Position numbers and translations under genes: made by a program
DNA from: Gellertiella hungarica
GTDB taxonomy: Bacteria; Pseudomonadota; Alphaproteobacteria; Rhizobiales; Rhizobiaceae
Direction: 5' to 3'
Length of the DNA stretch: 64,000 nucleotides
Assembly: GCF_014197145.1 (NCBI RefSeq)
Contig: NZ_JACIEZ010000001.1
Coordinates: 124,001-188,000 of the forward strand
In this document: positions 54,240-63,485 of the stretch, piece by piece
Numbering within the stretch: the first letter of the stretch is position 1
Layout of the letters: the number at the start of each line of letters is the position of its first letter
Notes under the pieces: model-generated
Told to the model about the DNA's origin: nothing
The model's database searches: none
The model's input: the letters and a program-made list of their open reading frames with translations, nothing else

Positions 54240-55265
54240 ATGAAGCCGACCGTCCACGATATCGCCAGTGAAGCGGGCGTCAGCCTCGCGACCGTCGACC
54301 GGGTGCTGAACGGGCGTCCGGGGGTCAGGGCGCCGACGCGCGAGCGCGTGCTCGCCGCGATCCAGAAGCTCGGCTTCGTGCGCGATGTCGCTGCCGCCAA
54401 TCTTGCCAAGGGCAGGGTCTACCCGCTCGTCTTCATCGTTCCCGCGAACGACAATTCCTTCATGGCCGCACTGCGCGGGGAAATCGCGGCCGCAGGCATG
54501 CGGGGCGCACAGGAACGCACCGCGATCTCGATCCTGACCGTTCCCGCATTCGACATTCCGGCGCTTGTCCGGGCGCTCGACGCGGCGCGCGCGGAAAAGC
54601 CGGCAGGCGTCGCGGTCGTTGCCATCGATGCCGAACCGGTGCGCGAGGCGGTTGCCCGGCTTGCCGCAGACGGCATTCCCGTGGTGACGCTCGTCTCGGA
54701 CCTTCCCGACAGCGCCAGAAGCCACTTCGCCGGGATCGACAACGAGGCAGCGGGCCGCACGGCGGGCTCGCTGATGGGACGCTTCCTCGACGGCCGGCGC
54801 GGTGCCATCGGCATCATCGTCGGCTCGCTCGACGTGCGCGACCATCGCGAGCGCCTGGATGGCTTTCGCGCGGCGATATCCGCGCCCTACCCAGACCTTT
54901 CGCTGCTCTCGCCGCTGGAAGGGCGCGACGAGCCGGAGCGTGTCCATCAGATGGTGTCGCGGCTTCTCGCCGAGGAGCCGGAGCTTCTCGGACTCTACAG
55001 CCTCGGCGCCGGCAATCGCGGCCTGATCCGGGCGCTCGAGGAGCGACGACCGGCCCGGCCGATCCGGGTGATTGCCCATGAACTCACGCCCCACACCCGC
55101 GGCGCACTCGAGACGGGGCTGATCGACACGGTGCTCAACCAGGATGCGGGGCACGAGGTGCGCAGCGCGATCCGCGTGCTGAAGGCCCGGGCAGACGGCC
55201 AGCCGGTCATTGCCGCGCAGGAGCGCATCCGCATCGACATTTTCCTCAAGGACAATCTTCCATGA
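54240..55265 (+). CDS. LacI-family transcriptional regulator of the xylose genes
   Basis: The 341-residue protein has the LacI helix-turn-helix at residues 1-25 (TVHDIASEAGVSLATVDRVLN) with hinge near 50-58 and a periplasmic-binding-protein-like sensor domain. It is the first gene of regulator-xylB-xylA on the plus strand; the kinase starts 27 bases after its stop. It should respond to D-xylose or a related pentose and control this operon. The HTH VDRVLNGRPGVR pattern is normal. Confidence 0.88.
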   Translation: MKPTVHDIASEAGVSLATVDRVLNGRPGVRAPTRERVLAAIQKLGFVRDVAAANLAKGRVYPLVFIVPANDNSFMAALRGEIAAAGMRGAQERTAISILTVPAFDIPALVRALDAARAEKPAGVAVVAIDAEPVREAVARLAADGIPVVTLVSDLPDSARSHFAGIDNEAAGRTAGSLMGRFLDGRRGAIGIIVGSLDVRDHRERLDGFRAAISAPYPDLSLLSPLEGRDEPERVHQMVSRLLAEEPELLGLYSLGAGNRGLIRALEERRPARPIRVIAHELTPHTRGALETGLIDTVLNQDAGHEVRSAIRVLKARADGQPVIAAQERIRIDIFLKDNLP

Positions 55266-55292
55266 CCCTTTTTCCAGCAAGGAGCTTTTGCC

Positions 55293-56747
55293 ATGTATCT
55301 CGGGCTTGATCTCGGCACCTCGGGCGTCAAGGCGCTTCTGATCGACGATGCGCAGCGGATCGTCGGATCCACCAATGCGCCGGTCTCGCTCTCCCGGCTG
55401 CATCCCGGCTGGTCCGAACAGGATCCGGCCGAATGGGTGAGCGCGACAGAGGCCGCGATGGCGGCGCTGAAGGCAGCCCATCCGCAGGAACTCGCCGCCG
55501 TCAGGGGCATTGGCCTTTCGGGCCACATGCATGGCGCAACGCTGATCGGTGCCGACGATGCGGTTCTTCGCCCCTGCATCATGTGGAACGATACCCGCTC
55601 CCATAAGGAAGCGGCCGAACTCGACGCCAATCCGGCCTTCCGCAGGATTTCCGGCAATATCGTCTTTCCGGGCTTCACCGCGCCGAAGCTCGCCTGGGTC
55701 GCCAGGAACGAGCCGGAGATTTTCGCCCAGGTGAAGAAGGTGCTGCTGCCGAAGGATTACCTGCGCCTCTGGCTGACGGGAGAACATCTCTCCGAAATGT
55801 CCGATAGCGCCGGCACCTCCTGGCTCGATACGGCGGGGCGCAAATGGTCGGCGGAACTGCTTGCCGCGACCGGTCTCGACGAAAGCCACATGCCCGGCCT
55901 CGTCGAGGGCACTCAGGCAGCGGGCACGCTGAAGCCCGCGCTTGCCGCCCGCTGGGGCATGGCACCCGGCGTGGTGATTGCCGGCGGCGCGGGGGACAAT
56001 GCCGCCTCCGCCTGCGGCATGGGAACAGTCGCCGAAGGCCGCGCCTTCGTCTCCCTCGGCACATCCGGCGTGCTCTTTGCCGCCAATGCCAGCTACCTGC
56101 CGAAGCCGGAAAGCGCGGTGCATACCTTCTGCCATGCGCTGCCCGACACCTGGCACCAGATGGGCGTGATCCTCTCCGCTACCGATGCTCTCAACTGGTA
56201 CAGCGGCGTGACGGGTCAAACCGCATCCGCGCTGACGGCGGAACTTGGCGACAGCCTGAAAGCCCCGTCCTCCGTCACCTTCCTGCCCTATCTCGCCGGT
56301 GAGCGCACACCGCTCAACGATGCCGCGATCCGCGGCGCCTTCATCGGTCTCGGCCACGAATCCTCCCGCGCGGTGCTGACACAGGCGGTGCTGGAAGGGG
56401 TGGCCTTCGCGCTTCGCGACAACCTCGAAGCCCTGCGTTCGGCCGGAACCGAGCTTTCCCGGGTGACGGCCATCGGCGGCGGCTCTCGCTCCCGCTACTG
56501 GCTGGCAGCCATGTCGACCGCGCTCGGCCTGCCCATCGACGTCCCGCAGGACGGCGATTTCGGCGCGGCCTTCGGAGCGGCGCGCCTCGGGCTGGTTGCT
56601 GCGACGGGGGCCGATCCGCTCGCCGTCTTCACCCCGCCGGAAACGGAAGAGACCATCGATCCCGATCCCGCCCATGGCGACGCCTATGCAGCAGCCTATG
56701 AGCGCTACCGCGCGCTCTACCCGGCGCTGAAGACCCTTTCACACTGA
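55293..56747 (+). CDS. xylB: Xylulokinase
   Basis: The 484-residue FGGY-family kinase has the N-terminal phosphate loop [11 protein letters not shown] at residues 3-13, SGHMHGA near 76-82 (substrate loop), catalytic Asp in [12 protein letters not shown] near 231-242, and the [13 protein letters not shown] region near 393-402. It phosphorylates D-xylulose. It lies between the LacI regulator and xylose isomerase, 31 bases from xylA. Length and context fit XylB; other FGGY sugars are unlikely given xylA. Confidence 0.94.
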   Translation: MYLGLDLGTSGVKALLIDDAQRIVGSTNAPVSLSRLHPGWSEQDPAEWVSATEAAMAALKAAHPQELAAVRGIGLSGHMHGATLIGADDAVLRPCIMWNDTRSHKEAAELDANPAFRRISGNIVFPGFTAPKLAWVARNEPEIFAQVKKVLLPKDYLRLWLTGEHLSEMSDSAGTSWLDTAGRKWSAELLAATGLDESHMPGLVEGTQAAGTLKPALAARWGMAPGVVIAGGAGDNAASACGMGTVAEGRAFVSLGTSGVLFAANASYLPKPESAVHTFCHALPDTWHQMGVILSATDALNWYSGVTGQTASALTAELGDSLKAPSSVTFLPYLAGERTPLNDAAIRGAFIGLGHESSRAVLTQAVLEGVAFALRDNLEALRSAGTELSRVTAIGGGSRSRYWLAAMSTALGLPIDVPQDGDFGAAFGAARLGLVAATGADPLAVFTPPETEETIDPDPAHGDAYAAAYERYRALYPALKTLSH

Positions 56748-56778
56748 TCCAGAAGAACAGACCACAGGAGAACCTGAC

Positions 56779-58089
56779 ATGAGCACCGGCTTTTTCGGCG
56801 ATATCGCCAAGGTGAAATATGAAGGCCCCGAGAGCACCAATCCGCTCGCCTTCCGTCATTACAATCCCGACGAGATCGTCATGGGCAAGCGCATGGAAGA
56901 TCACCTGCGCTTTGCCGTGGCCTACTGGCACACCTTCACCTGGCCGGGCGGCGACCCCTTCGGCGGCCAGACCTTCCAGCGCCCCTGGTTCAACGACAGC
57001 ATGGAAGCGGCGAAAATGAAGGCGGATGTCGCCTTCGAATTCTACGACCTCCTCGGCGTGCCCTTCTATTGCTTCCACGATGCGGACGTGCGCCCCGAGG
57101 GCAAGGATTTCCGCGAGAATACCCGCAATCTCGAGGAGATCGTCGATTACCTCGGCAAGAAGCAGGGCGAGACCGGCAAGAAGCTCCTCTGGGGCACGGC
57201 GAACCTCTTCTCCAACCGCCGCTACATGTCGGGCGCTGCCACCAATCCGGATCCCGATGTCTTCGCCTTTGCGGCTGCAACCGTGAAGACCTGCATCGAC
57301 GCCACCATGAAGCTCGGCGGCGAAAACTACGTGCTCTGGGGCGGTCGCGAAGGCTACGAGACGCTGCTCAACACCGATCTCAAGCGCGAGCTTTCCCAGC
57401 TCGGCCGCTTCTTGAACATGGTTGTGGACTACAAGCACAAGATCGGCTTCAAGGGCACCATCCTCGTCGAGCCGAAGCCGCAGGAACCCTCCAAGCACCA
57501 GTATGACTACGATGTCGCGACCGTCTACGGCTTCCTCAAGGAGTACGGGCTGGAGAAGGAAGTGAAGGTCAATATCGAGCAGGGCCATGCGATCCTTGCC
57601 GGGCACTCCTTCGAGCACGAGCTGGCGCTTGCCAATGCGCTCGGCATCTTCGGCTCCATCGACATGAACCGCAACGACTACCAGTCGGGCTGGGACACGG
57701 ACCAGTTCCCGAACAACGTCCCGGAAATGGCGCTTGCCTATTACCACGTCCTTTCGGGCGGCGGCTTCACCACGGGCGGCACCAATTTCGATGCCAAGCT
57801 GCGCCGCCAGTCGATCGATCCGGCAGACCTGCTGATCGGCCATATCGGCGGCATGGATTGCTGCGCCCGCGGCCTGAAGGCGGCGGCGAAGATGATCGAG
57901 GACGGCGCGCTGTCGAAGCCGCTCGAGGATCGTTACAGCGGTTGGGAGAGCCCGGAAGCCCAGGCGATCCTGCGCGGCGAAGTCTCGCTGGACGAACTCG
58001 CTGCCCGGGTCGAGGCCGGCAACGTCAACCCCGAGCCGCGCTCGGGCCGCCAGGAATATCTGGAAAACGTGGTCAACCGCTACGTCTGA
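56779..58089 (+). CDS. xylA: Xylose isomerase
   Basis: The 436-residue class II xylose isomerase has catalytic His100 and Asp103 in FYCFHDAD (97-104), [21 protein letters not shown] near 151-170 and metal-binding Glu in [17 protein letters not shown] near 231-247 (parts only). It interconverts D-xylose and D-xylulose with divalent metal. The start is the ATG after AGGAG. It ends the regulator-xylB-xylA operon and is followed by the repeat at 58105-58207. Confidence 0.96.
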   Translation: MSTGFFGDIAKVKYEGPESTNPLAFRHYNPDEIVMGKRMEDHLRFAVAYWHTFTWPGGDPFGGQTFQRPWFNDSMEAAKMKADVAFEFYDLLGVPFYCFHDADVRPEGKDFRENTRNLEEIVDYLGKKQGETGKKLLWGTANLFSNRRYMSGAATNPDPDVFAFAAATVKTCIDATMKLGGENYVLWGGREGYETLLNTDLKRELSQLGRFLNMVVDYKHKIGFKGTILVEPKPQEPSKHQYDYDVATVYGFLKEYGLEKEVKVNIEQGHAILAGHSFEHELALANALGIFGSIDMNRNDYQSGWDTDQFPNNVPEMALAYYHVLSGGGFTTGGTNFDAKLRRQSIDPADLLIGHIGGMDCCARGLKAAAKMIEDGALSKPLEDRYSGWESPEAQAILRGEVSLDELAARVEAGNVNPEPRSGRQEYLENVVNRYV

Positions 58090-58104
58090 CGGCCCATCGG
58101 CCTT

Positions 58105-58207
58105 ATGCTCGGGCTTGTCCCGGGCATCCGCCTCTGGTGACGGCGGGCGAAACGGCCGAGACGTGCGAAACGAAAGCAGATCCTCGCCACAGGGGCGGGG
58201 ATCACGG
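58105..58207. repeat. Diverged copy of the 26420-type palindromic element
   Basis: ATGCTCGGG-cttgt-CCCGGGCAT (58105-58127) and a second hairpin starting with CAGATCCTCGCC (58177-58207) are separated by about 49 bases, the same layout as the element at 26420-26527. The second arm keeps 24 of 31 bases, and its changed bases still pair (CCTCGCC with GGCGGGG), which points to a conserved structure. It sits between the convergent xylA and trhO genes. Confidence 0.65.
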
Positions 58208-58249
58208 GCAGTGATTTCGCCCGGACATGAGCCTGTCGGCGAAGGAAAA

Positions 58250-59194
58250 TCAGCTGCCCATGTGCCTTTCGCCGCGCTTCCTGGCGAGCGCGATCTGGCG
58301 CTGCCGCTCGCGGTAGCGTTCGAGATCGGCTGCACTGCGGGTGCCGTGGCAATGGGGGCAGGAAACGCCCTCTTCGAAAAGCGGCGAGGCGCGATCCTCC
58401 GGGGTGAGGGGATAGCGGCAGGCGTGGCAGAGCGTGTGCTCGCCCTGATTGAGCCCATGGGTGATCGAGACGCGTTCGTCGAAGACGAAGCAGGCGCCTT
58501 CCCAGAGGCTTTCCTCCGGCGGCACCTCCTCCAGATATTTCAGGATGCCGCCCTTGAGATGATAGACCTCGTCGAAGCCGTTCTCCTTCATGAAGGCAGT
58601 GGCCTTTTCGCAGCGGATGCCGCCGGTGCAATACATGGCGAGCTTCGGCTTGTTGTGCAGGCCGGGGTTCTGGCGCACCCATTCGGGAAATTCGCGGAAG
58701 GTCTTGGTGTTCGGATCGACCGCACCCTTGAAGATGCCGATGGCCGTCTCGTAATCGTTGCGCGTGTCGATGACGATGGTGTCGGGGTCCGAAATCAGCG
58801 CGTTCCAGTCTTTCGGCTCCACATAGGTGCCGACAACCTTGAGCGGATCGATGTTCTCGACGCCCATGGTGACGATTTCCTTCTTCAGGCGCACCTTCAT
58901 GCGCAGGAAGGGCATCTTCGCGGCGCCGCTTTCCTTGTGCTCGAGGTTCTGGAACTCGGGCTGCGCGCGGAGGAAGGCAAGCACCCTGCGCAGGCCCTCT
59001 TCCGGCCCGGCGATGGTGCCGTTTATGCCCTCATGGGCCAGGAGAAGCGTCCCCTTCACGCCGTTTTCGTCGCATGTCGCCTGCAGCGGCGCGCGAAAAT
59101 CGCGGAAGCGGGCAAAGGGCGTGAAATGGTAGAGGGCGGCCACCAGGAAGGGGCCGTCCGTTGCGGCGGGGGCGTTTTCAAGCGTCTGTGTCAT
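58250..59194 (-). CDS. trhO: tRNA uridine(34) hydroxylase (TrhO/YceA, rhodanese-domain)
   Basis: The 314-residue protein has an N-terminal ferredoxin-like domain (residues about 15-110; [13 protein letters not shown]), a rhodanese domain with the Cys loop [12 protein letters not shown] near residues 187-198, and a C-terminal part with two CxxC pairs (CHAC and CPHC, near 253 and 277) suggesting a bound zinc. TrhO hydroxylates wobble uridine to 5-hydroxyuridine in tRNA using oxygen. The start at 59194 is the Met before TQTLENAP; in-frame upstream codons lack family match. Confidence 0.9.
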   Translation of the reverse strand: MTQTLENAPAATDGPFLVAALYHFTPFARFRDFRAPLQATCDENGVKGTLLLAHEGINGTIAGPEEGLRRVLAFLRAQPEFQNLEHKESGAAKMPFLRMKVRLKKEIVTMGVENIDPLKVVGTYVEPKDWNALISDPDTIVIDTRNDYETAIGIFKGAVDPNTKTFREFPEWVRQNPGLHNKPKLAMYCTGGIRCEKATAFMKENGFDEVYHLKGGILKYLEEVPPEESLWEGACFVFDERVSITHGLNQGEHTLCHACRYPLTPEDRASPLFEEGVSCPHCHGTRSAADLERYRERQRQIALARKRGERHMGS

Positions 59195-59263
59195 GCCCCG
59201 GAAATAATCCCTGGGGGCGTCCGGTGCAACCGCTTTCCGCACCGCGCTGCGCTTTGCCTTTTG

Positions 59264-59740
59264 TCAAAAGAGCTGGAATTGCGGGCTTTCCGGCCTCCGG
59301 GGAGGTGCTGGCATATCCGCCGGCGAATGTCCGGCACCCATCGCTTCCGCGATCGTGTCCATGTCTTCCTGGCAGAGCGGAACAAGCCCGAAGCGGAAGG
59401 GATAGGCCCAGTTGCTCCTGCCGCGGGTCAGCGAGAGCCGGTCGAGAAGCAGCCTGATCGGCACGGCCCGCGCCTCGGTCCAGCGGACATCGAGCCGGAA
59501 GGGCACGAAGCCGCCGCCCATATCATGGCGATAGGGGGCAAGGCCGATGGCCGTGCCGAAGGCGGTGAGCTGCATCAGCCCGTCCCGCACCCCGAAGCGT
59601 TGCGAGGGCGAATAGTAGACCACCCGGTCGCCCGGGCCGATGCGGCGCAGCGGCCCGCCCTTGCCGTGGCAGACCTGCATGAAGCCTCCCCGTTTGCCGA
59701 TCTCCACGTGATCGGCCGAGGCAACGGCGAGCCAGTCCAT
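59264..59740 (-). CDS. EVE-domain protein (UPF0310 type)
   Basis: The 158-residue protein matches the EVE fold in its shape: [21 protein letters not shown] at the start, then [21 protein letters not shown] (here split, residues about 25-45), a typical EVE pattern. EVE domains bind modified bases or nucleic acids and are found in modification-dependent defence and RNA systems, but stand-alone copies like this have no known task. It is 3 bases from the VOC gene stop, so VOC, EVE and the upstream regulator form one transcript. Confidence 0.75.
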   Translation of the reverse strand: MDWLAVASADHVEIGKRGGFMQVCHGKGGPLRRIGPGDRVVYYSPSQRFGVRDGLMQLTAFGTAIGLAPYRHDMGGGFVPFRLDVRWTEARAVPIRLLLDRLSLTRGRSNWAYPFRFGLVPLCQEDMDTIAEAMGAGHSPADMPAPPRRPESPQFQLF

Positions 59741-59743
59741 CCC

Positions 59744-60112
59744 TCAGCCCTCCGCCTTCAGGACCCGGAGACGCTCGCCGTCCGGGCCTTCCGCGGTGAA
59801 GGAATAGCCGAACTCGCGCCGGGTCGGAGGATCGACGATGGCAAGGCCCTGGGCCTTCCAGCCGTCGTGGAGCCGCTCGACCTCATGCTCTTCGTCGACA
59901 TGCAGCACCAGTTCGCAAGAGAGGCCGGGACCGTTTACGGCCGGCTTCACCGCATCGCGTTTCCAGAGGCCGAGCTTCACGCCGCCCGGGACGAGGAAGA
60001 GGGCGAAGCCGGGAGAAACTTCTGCAGGCGGAAGGCCGAGCGCCTTCTGGAAGAAGTCGGTGCTTCCGGCCACATCGGTCACGTAGAGAATGGTCATGTC
60101 GAGTTTCATCAC
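59744..60112 (-). CDS. VOC-superfamily (glyoxalase-like) protein
   Basis: The 122-residue protein opens with TILYVTDVAGSTDFFQKALGL, the VOC/glyoxalase first strand and helix, and has the matching second repeat with KLGLWKRD and CELVLHVDEEHEVERLHD. VOC proteins bind a divalent metal or chelate drugs such as bleomycin and fosfomycin. The metal positions of glyoxalase I are not all visible. It lies 81 bases downstream of a WYL-type regulator gene and 3 bases before the EVE gene. Function unknown; resistance or detoxification is inferred. Confidence 0.75.
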   Translation of the reverse strand: MMKLDMTILYVTDVAGSTDFFQKALGLPPAEVSPGFALFLVPGGVKLGLWKRDAVKPAVNGPGLSCELVLHVDEEHEVERLHDGWKAQGLAIVDPPTRREFGYSFTAEGPDGERLRVLKAEG

Positions 60113-60193
60113 GCGTGCTCCTTTTTGGTGATGAACCCGGTATACAGAAGGTAACTGACAGTTTTTGTCAGTATCAGATTTCGGGTGAAATGC

Positions 60194-60889
60194 TCACAGA
60201 GGTTGTTCCGGAATGCTGTTTTCCTGGCGCCATTCCTTCAGCAGCTGCTGGCGCCGGCGCGGATAGCGCCGGCCCGTACCGGCCAGCGCCTCGATGCGGT
60301 CCGCCCGGAAATGGCGAAACCCCTTCCTCAGCTCGCACCAGGCAATCACCACCCGCACCTGTTCGAAGAAGCCGAGCGCGAAGGGCCAGATGTCGCGCTC
60401 CGTGCCGTTGCCGCGTTCGTCGGAATAGAGAAGGTGCAGCACTTCCTCGTTGCGGATCGCGCTGCGGATGCGGGAAATGTCGACCTTGACCGGCTTCGGC
60501 CCGGGGGCCGGCCCTATGAGAAGATGCGTCGCGGCAAGGTGATCGCGCAGATCCTCCGGAAGAACATGGGTAATCTTGGCGAGCGCCTGGCCCGCGGCAG
60601 CAGCCAGATGGTCGTCCGTCTTGCGCGAGACCCAGCGCGCGCCGAGCACGAGCGCCTCGATTTCCTCCCGCGTCAGCATCAGGGGTGGCAAGAGGAAGCC
60701 GGGCTTCAGCACGTAGCCGAGGCCGGGTTCGCCTTCGATGTCGGCGCCCTGTGCCTGCAGCGTCGCGATGTCGCGGTAGACGGTGCGAAGCGATATGCCG
60801 AGCGTATCGGCCAGATGCTGCCCCGCCACCGGATAGCGGTGGCTGCGCAGCAGTTGCAAGAGATCGAGAAGTCGCTGGGCCCGGGCCAC
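60194..60889 (-). CDS. YafY/WYL-domain transcriptional regulator
   Basis: The 231-residue protein starts at a GTG (60889) with an AGGAG site. An HTH_11-type winged helix (ARAQRLLDLLQLLRSHRYPV, residues 2-21, then LGISLRTVYRDIATL) is followed by a WYL-like ligand-binding domain (about 130-225; RDIWPFALGFFEQVRVVIAWCELR matches its second half). WYL regulators sense nucleotides or other ligands. Genes of this type precede VOC proteins in many bacteria. It shares the minus strand with the VOC and EVE genes, which it probably controls. A longer ATG start would need unusual upstream sequence. Confidence 0.82.
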   Translation of the reverse strand: MARAQRLLDLLQLLRSHRYPVAGQHLADTLGISLRTVYRDIATLQAQGADIEGEPGLGYVLKPGFLLPPLMLTREEIEALVLGARWVSRKTDDHLAAAAGQALAKITHVLPEDLRDHLAATHLLIGPAPGPKPVKVDISRIRSAIRNEEVLHLLYSDERGNGTERDIWPFALGFFEQVRVVIAWCELRKGFRHFRADRIEALAGTGRRYPRRRQQLLKEWRQENSIPEQPL

Positions 60890-61059
60890 GGTGTTCTCCT
60901 GCCAAAAGATGGCAGCAACCATAGAATAAAACGAGGCGTTGTGCATCTTGAATCGAGACGCGGGCCGAAACCGGGTTTCCCGGTCGCGGCACCTCGACAA
61001 GGGCGCGCGGATTGTGTAGGTCTGGCGAAAATTCAATCGTTTTAAATCTGGAGGCGCAG

Positions 61060-61698
61060 ATGCCGGGAAAAACCGAGAAGCTCCTTTCTATCCTGAAGTT
61101 GCAGCCGGTGGTTCCGGTGCTGATCGTCGAGGACGTGCGATCGGCCGTGCCTCTTGCACGGGCCCTGGTGGCAGGGGGCCTGCGCGCCATCGAGATCACC
61201 ATGCGCACGCCTGCCGCGCTTGAGGCGATCCGCGCCGTGGCGGACGAGGTGGAGGGCGCCTATGCGGGTGCCGGCACCATTCTCAATCCCGCCCATTTCG
61301 AGGCTGCCGAGAAGGCCGGCTCCACCTTCATCGTGAGCCCGGGCGTCACGCGGCCGCTGATCGAGGCGGCACGGCAATCGGAGGTCCCGCTGCTTCCGGG
61401 CGCGGCAACCGCAAGCGAAGTCATGACGCTTCGCGACGAAGGCTACGAGGTGCTGAAGTTCTTCCCCGCCGAACAGGCGGGCGGTGCCGCCTATCTGAAG
61501 TCGCTCGCCTCGCCGCTTGCCGGCACGCTCTTCTGCCCCACCGGCGGAATCAGCCTGAAGATTGCCCCGGATTACCTGTCGGCCCCCAATGTCGTCTGCG
61601 TCGGCGGCTCCTGGGTGGCGCCGAAGGAGATGGTGGCCTCGGGCGACTGGGCCGGGATTACGCGCCTGGCGGCAGAGGCGTTTGCACTGCGCAAATAG
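61060..61698 (+). CDS. eda: 2-dehydro-3-deoxy-phosphogluconate aldolase (KDPG/KHG aldolase)
   Basis: The 212-residue class I aldolase has catalytic Glu45 in IEITMRT, the phosphate-binding SPGVTRPL and PGAATASEV loops, and Schiff-base Lys133 in VLKFFPAEQ. It splits KDPG to pyruvate and glyceraldehyde-3-phosphate (Entner-Doudoroff pathway), and some members also split 4-hydroxy-2-oxoglutarate. The GGAGG site before the ATG at 61060 supports this start. No edd, zwf or pgl gene is beside it. It is divergent from the WYL regulator. Confidence 0.92.
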   Translation: MPGKTEKLLSILKLQPVVPVLIVEDVRSAVPLARALVAGGLRAIEITMRTPAALEAIRAVADEVEGAYAGAGTILNPAHFEAAEKAGSTFIVSPGVTRPLIEAARQSEVPLLPGAATASEVMTLRDEGYEVLKFFPAEQAGGAAYLKSLASPLAGTLFCPTGGISLKIAPDYLSAPNVVCVGGSWVAPKEMVASGDWAGITRLAAEAFALRK

Positions 61699-61794
61699 GC
61701 CTTGCCCGCGGCAATAAAATCTCCGCACGCGTTTGTAACTCGGTTGCGTCTCGCCTATCTTTTGCGCGAACCATCGCGAACGGAGACCTGAACC

Positions 61795-62496
61795 ATGTTT
61801 GATGCGAAGCAGCTTCTCGACCAGTTTCTCGGCGCGCCGGTGCCCGGCACCAACGGGACCGTCAAGGACAAGGCGACCGATCTGACGAAGCTCGCGCAGG
61901 AAAACCCGCTGGCAACCGGTGCTGTCGCGGCCGTGCTGCTCGGAACGGGCTTCGGGCGCCGCCTGACGGGGGAGGTGCTGAAGCTCGGCGGCCTCGCGGC
62001 CATTGCCGGCCTCGGCTATCAGGCCTATCGCAACTGGAAGGCGGGAAGCGCCCCCGAGCAGGACAATGCGCCTGCCCCGGGGCCGGTACTCGTGCCGCCG
62101 CCGGCCGATTCCGGTTTCTCCCCCAGTTCGCCGGCCAATTCTGCCGATTTTGCGCTTGTGCTCGTGCGGGCGATGATTGCCGCTGCCCGTGCCGACGGCC
62201 AGATCGACGATGCCGAGCGTGCCATGATCCTCGACAAGATCCGCCTGTCCGGCCTCGGCCAGGAGGCGGAGGGCTTCATCGCCGATGAGCTGAAGCGCCC
62301 CCTCGATCTCGACCAGCTCGTTGCGCTTGCCGTGACCGAGGAGCAGAAGGTCGAGCTCTACACGGCCTCCCGGCTGACCATCAATCCCGAGACGCGGGCA
62401 GAGCGCGGCTATCTCGACATGCTCGCCGGCCGGCTGGGACTGCCGGACGATCTGGTGCGCCATATCGAGGCGACCGTTGCCACCGCAAACGCCTGA
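61795..62496 (+). CDS. DUF533/TerB-like protein
   Basis: The 233-residue protein has a hydrophobic Gly/Ala-rich N-terminal half (residues about 40-85, likely membrane-associated) followed by a Pro-rich linker (88-115) and a TerB-like helical domain (about 120-230) with AAARADGQIDDAER, a metal-binding-like acidic pattern. Family members are labelled tellurite resistance TerB-like or DUF533; function is unknown. It stands alone between eda and a GNAT gene. Confidence 0.8.
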   Translation: MFDAKQLLDQFLGAPVPGTNGTVKDKATDLTKLAQENPLATGAVAAVLLGTGFGRRLTGEVLKLGGLAAIAGLGYQAYRNWKAGSAPEQDNAPAPGPVLVPPPADSGFSPSSPANSADFALVLVRAMIAAARADGQIDDAERAMILDKIRLSGLGQEAEGFIADELKRPLDLDQLVALAVTEEQKVELYTASRLTINPETRAERGYLDMLAGRLGLPDDLVRHIEATVATANA

Positions 62497-62580
62497 TGCC
62501 GATCCATCAGGGAAATTGACTTGCCAATCAGCCGCGCCCGGTGAGAGATCGGGAAAACGAGGAACACCGGGGGGCATGCG

Positions 62581-63276
62581 ATGCAAGACCTGAAGAACTG
62601 GAAACCCTGTCCGCCGCCGCAGGGCGTGACGCTGAAGGGCCGTTTCGTCACCGTGGAAGGCTATGACCGCGACAGGCATCTGAAGGCGCTGTGGGACGCC
62701 TTCGGCGGCCTCGAGGTCAATCGCCTGATGCAGTATTTCACCCAGCCCGATTTTGCCGGGATCGAGGATTTCGACGACTGGCTGACCGCCTGCCAGACCA
62801 AGGGTGGCTGGGTCGCGGAAGTGTTCCGCGACAACGCAACCGGAAATGTCGTCGGCATGGCGAACTACATGCGGGCGGATCCCGCCAACGGTGTCGTCGA
62901 GGTGGGCGGCGTCTGCCACGGGCCGGCCATGGCACGCACCCCGCTTGCCACGGAAGCCCATTATCTGATGGCGCGCCACGTCTTCGAGGATCTCGGCTAC
63001 CGCCGCTACGAATGGAAGTGCAACAACGACAACAAGCCGAGCCATGCCTCGGCCCGCCGTTACGGCTTCACCTTCGAGGGCGTCTTCCGCCAGCACATGC
63101 TGTCGAAGGGCGGCAATCGCGACACGGCCTGGTACGCGATCATCGACAAGGACTGGCCCGTTATCGGCAAGGCGTTCGCGGCCTGGCTTTCTCCCGAGAA
63201 CTTCAATGCGGACGGAAGCCAGAAGAAAACCCTTGAGGCCGTTCGGGCCGAAATTCAGGAAAAGGCAGGCGCATGA
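62581..63276 (+). CDS. GNAT-family N-acetyltransferase (RimJ/RimL type)
   Basis: The 231-residue protein has a GNAT fold with EVGGVCHGPAM near 108-118 and the C-terminal half RYEWKCNNDNKPSHASARRYGFTFEGVFRQ (residues about 140-170, partly quoted), typical of RimJ/RimL-like acetyltransferases that modify protein N-termini or small molecules. Its stop overlaps the ATG of the small membrane protein gene (ATGA), so the two are coupled. Target unknown. Confidence 0.85.
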   Translation: MQDLKNWKPCPPPQGVTLKGRFVTVEGYDRDRHLKALWDAFGGLEVNRLMQYFTQPDFAGIEDFDDWLTACQTKGGWVAEVFRDNATGNVVGMANYMRADPANGVVEVGGVCHGPAMARTPLATEAHYLMARHVFEDLGYRRYEWKCNNDNKPSHASARRYGFTFEGVFRQHMLSKGGNRDTAWYAIIDKDWPVIGKAFAAWLSPENFNADGSQKKTLEAVRAEIQEKAGA

Positions 63277-63476
63277 GCGAAGGCAGCAACCGTTCCAATG
63301 CCATTGCTGCGGCGGTCATTCTCCTCGGGGCCGGGCTTCTCTTCTATGCCATGCCGAAGATCATGCTGTGTATCGGGGAATTCTCGCCGATCCTCGCCGG
63401 CATCTTCGGCGCCGCATCCGTCCTGGCCTTCTTCGGCATTTTCTGGCTGAGAGGCCGCTATCAGCGGCGGAAGTGA
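63273..63476 (+). CDS. Small membrane protein, 67 residues
   Basis: This short protein has two predicted membrane helices (residues about 10-30 and 36-58) and a basic C-terminus (RGRYQRRK), so both ends are probably cytoplasmic. The ATG overlaps the GNAT stop by four bases, indicating translational coupling. I recognise no family; conservation with the GNAT gene would show whether they work together. Confidence 0.7.
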   Translation: MSEGSNRSNAIAAAVILLGAGLLFYAMPKIMLCIGEFSPILAGIFGAASVLAFFGIFWLRGRYQRRK

Positions 63477-63485
63477 TTTCCGCCT

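Noticed and set aside
53940-56675. Open frame of 911 codons opposite the LacI regulator and xylB
   Set aside because: Contradicts two clearly coding genes on the other strand.
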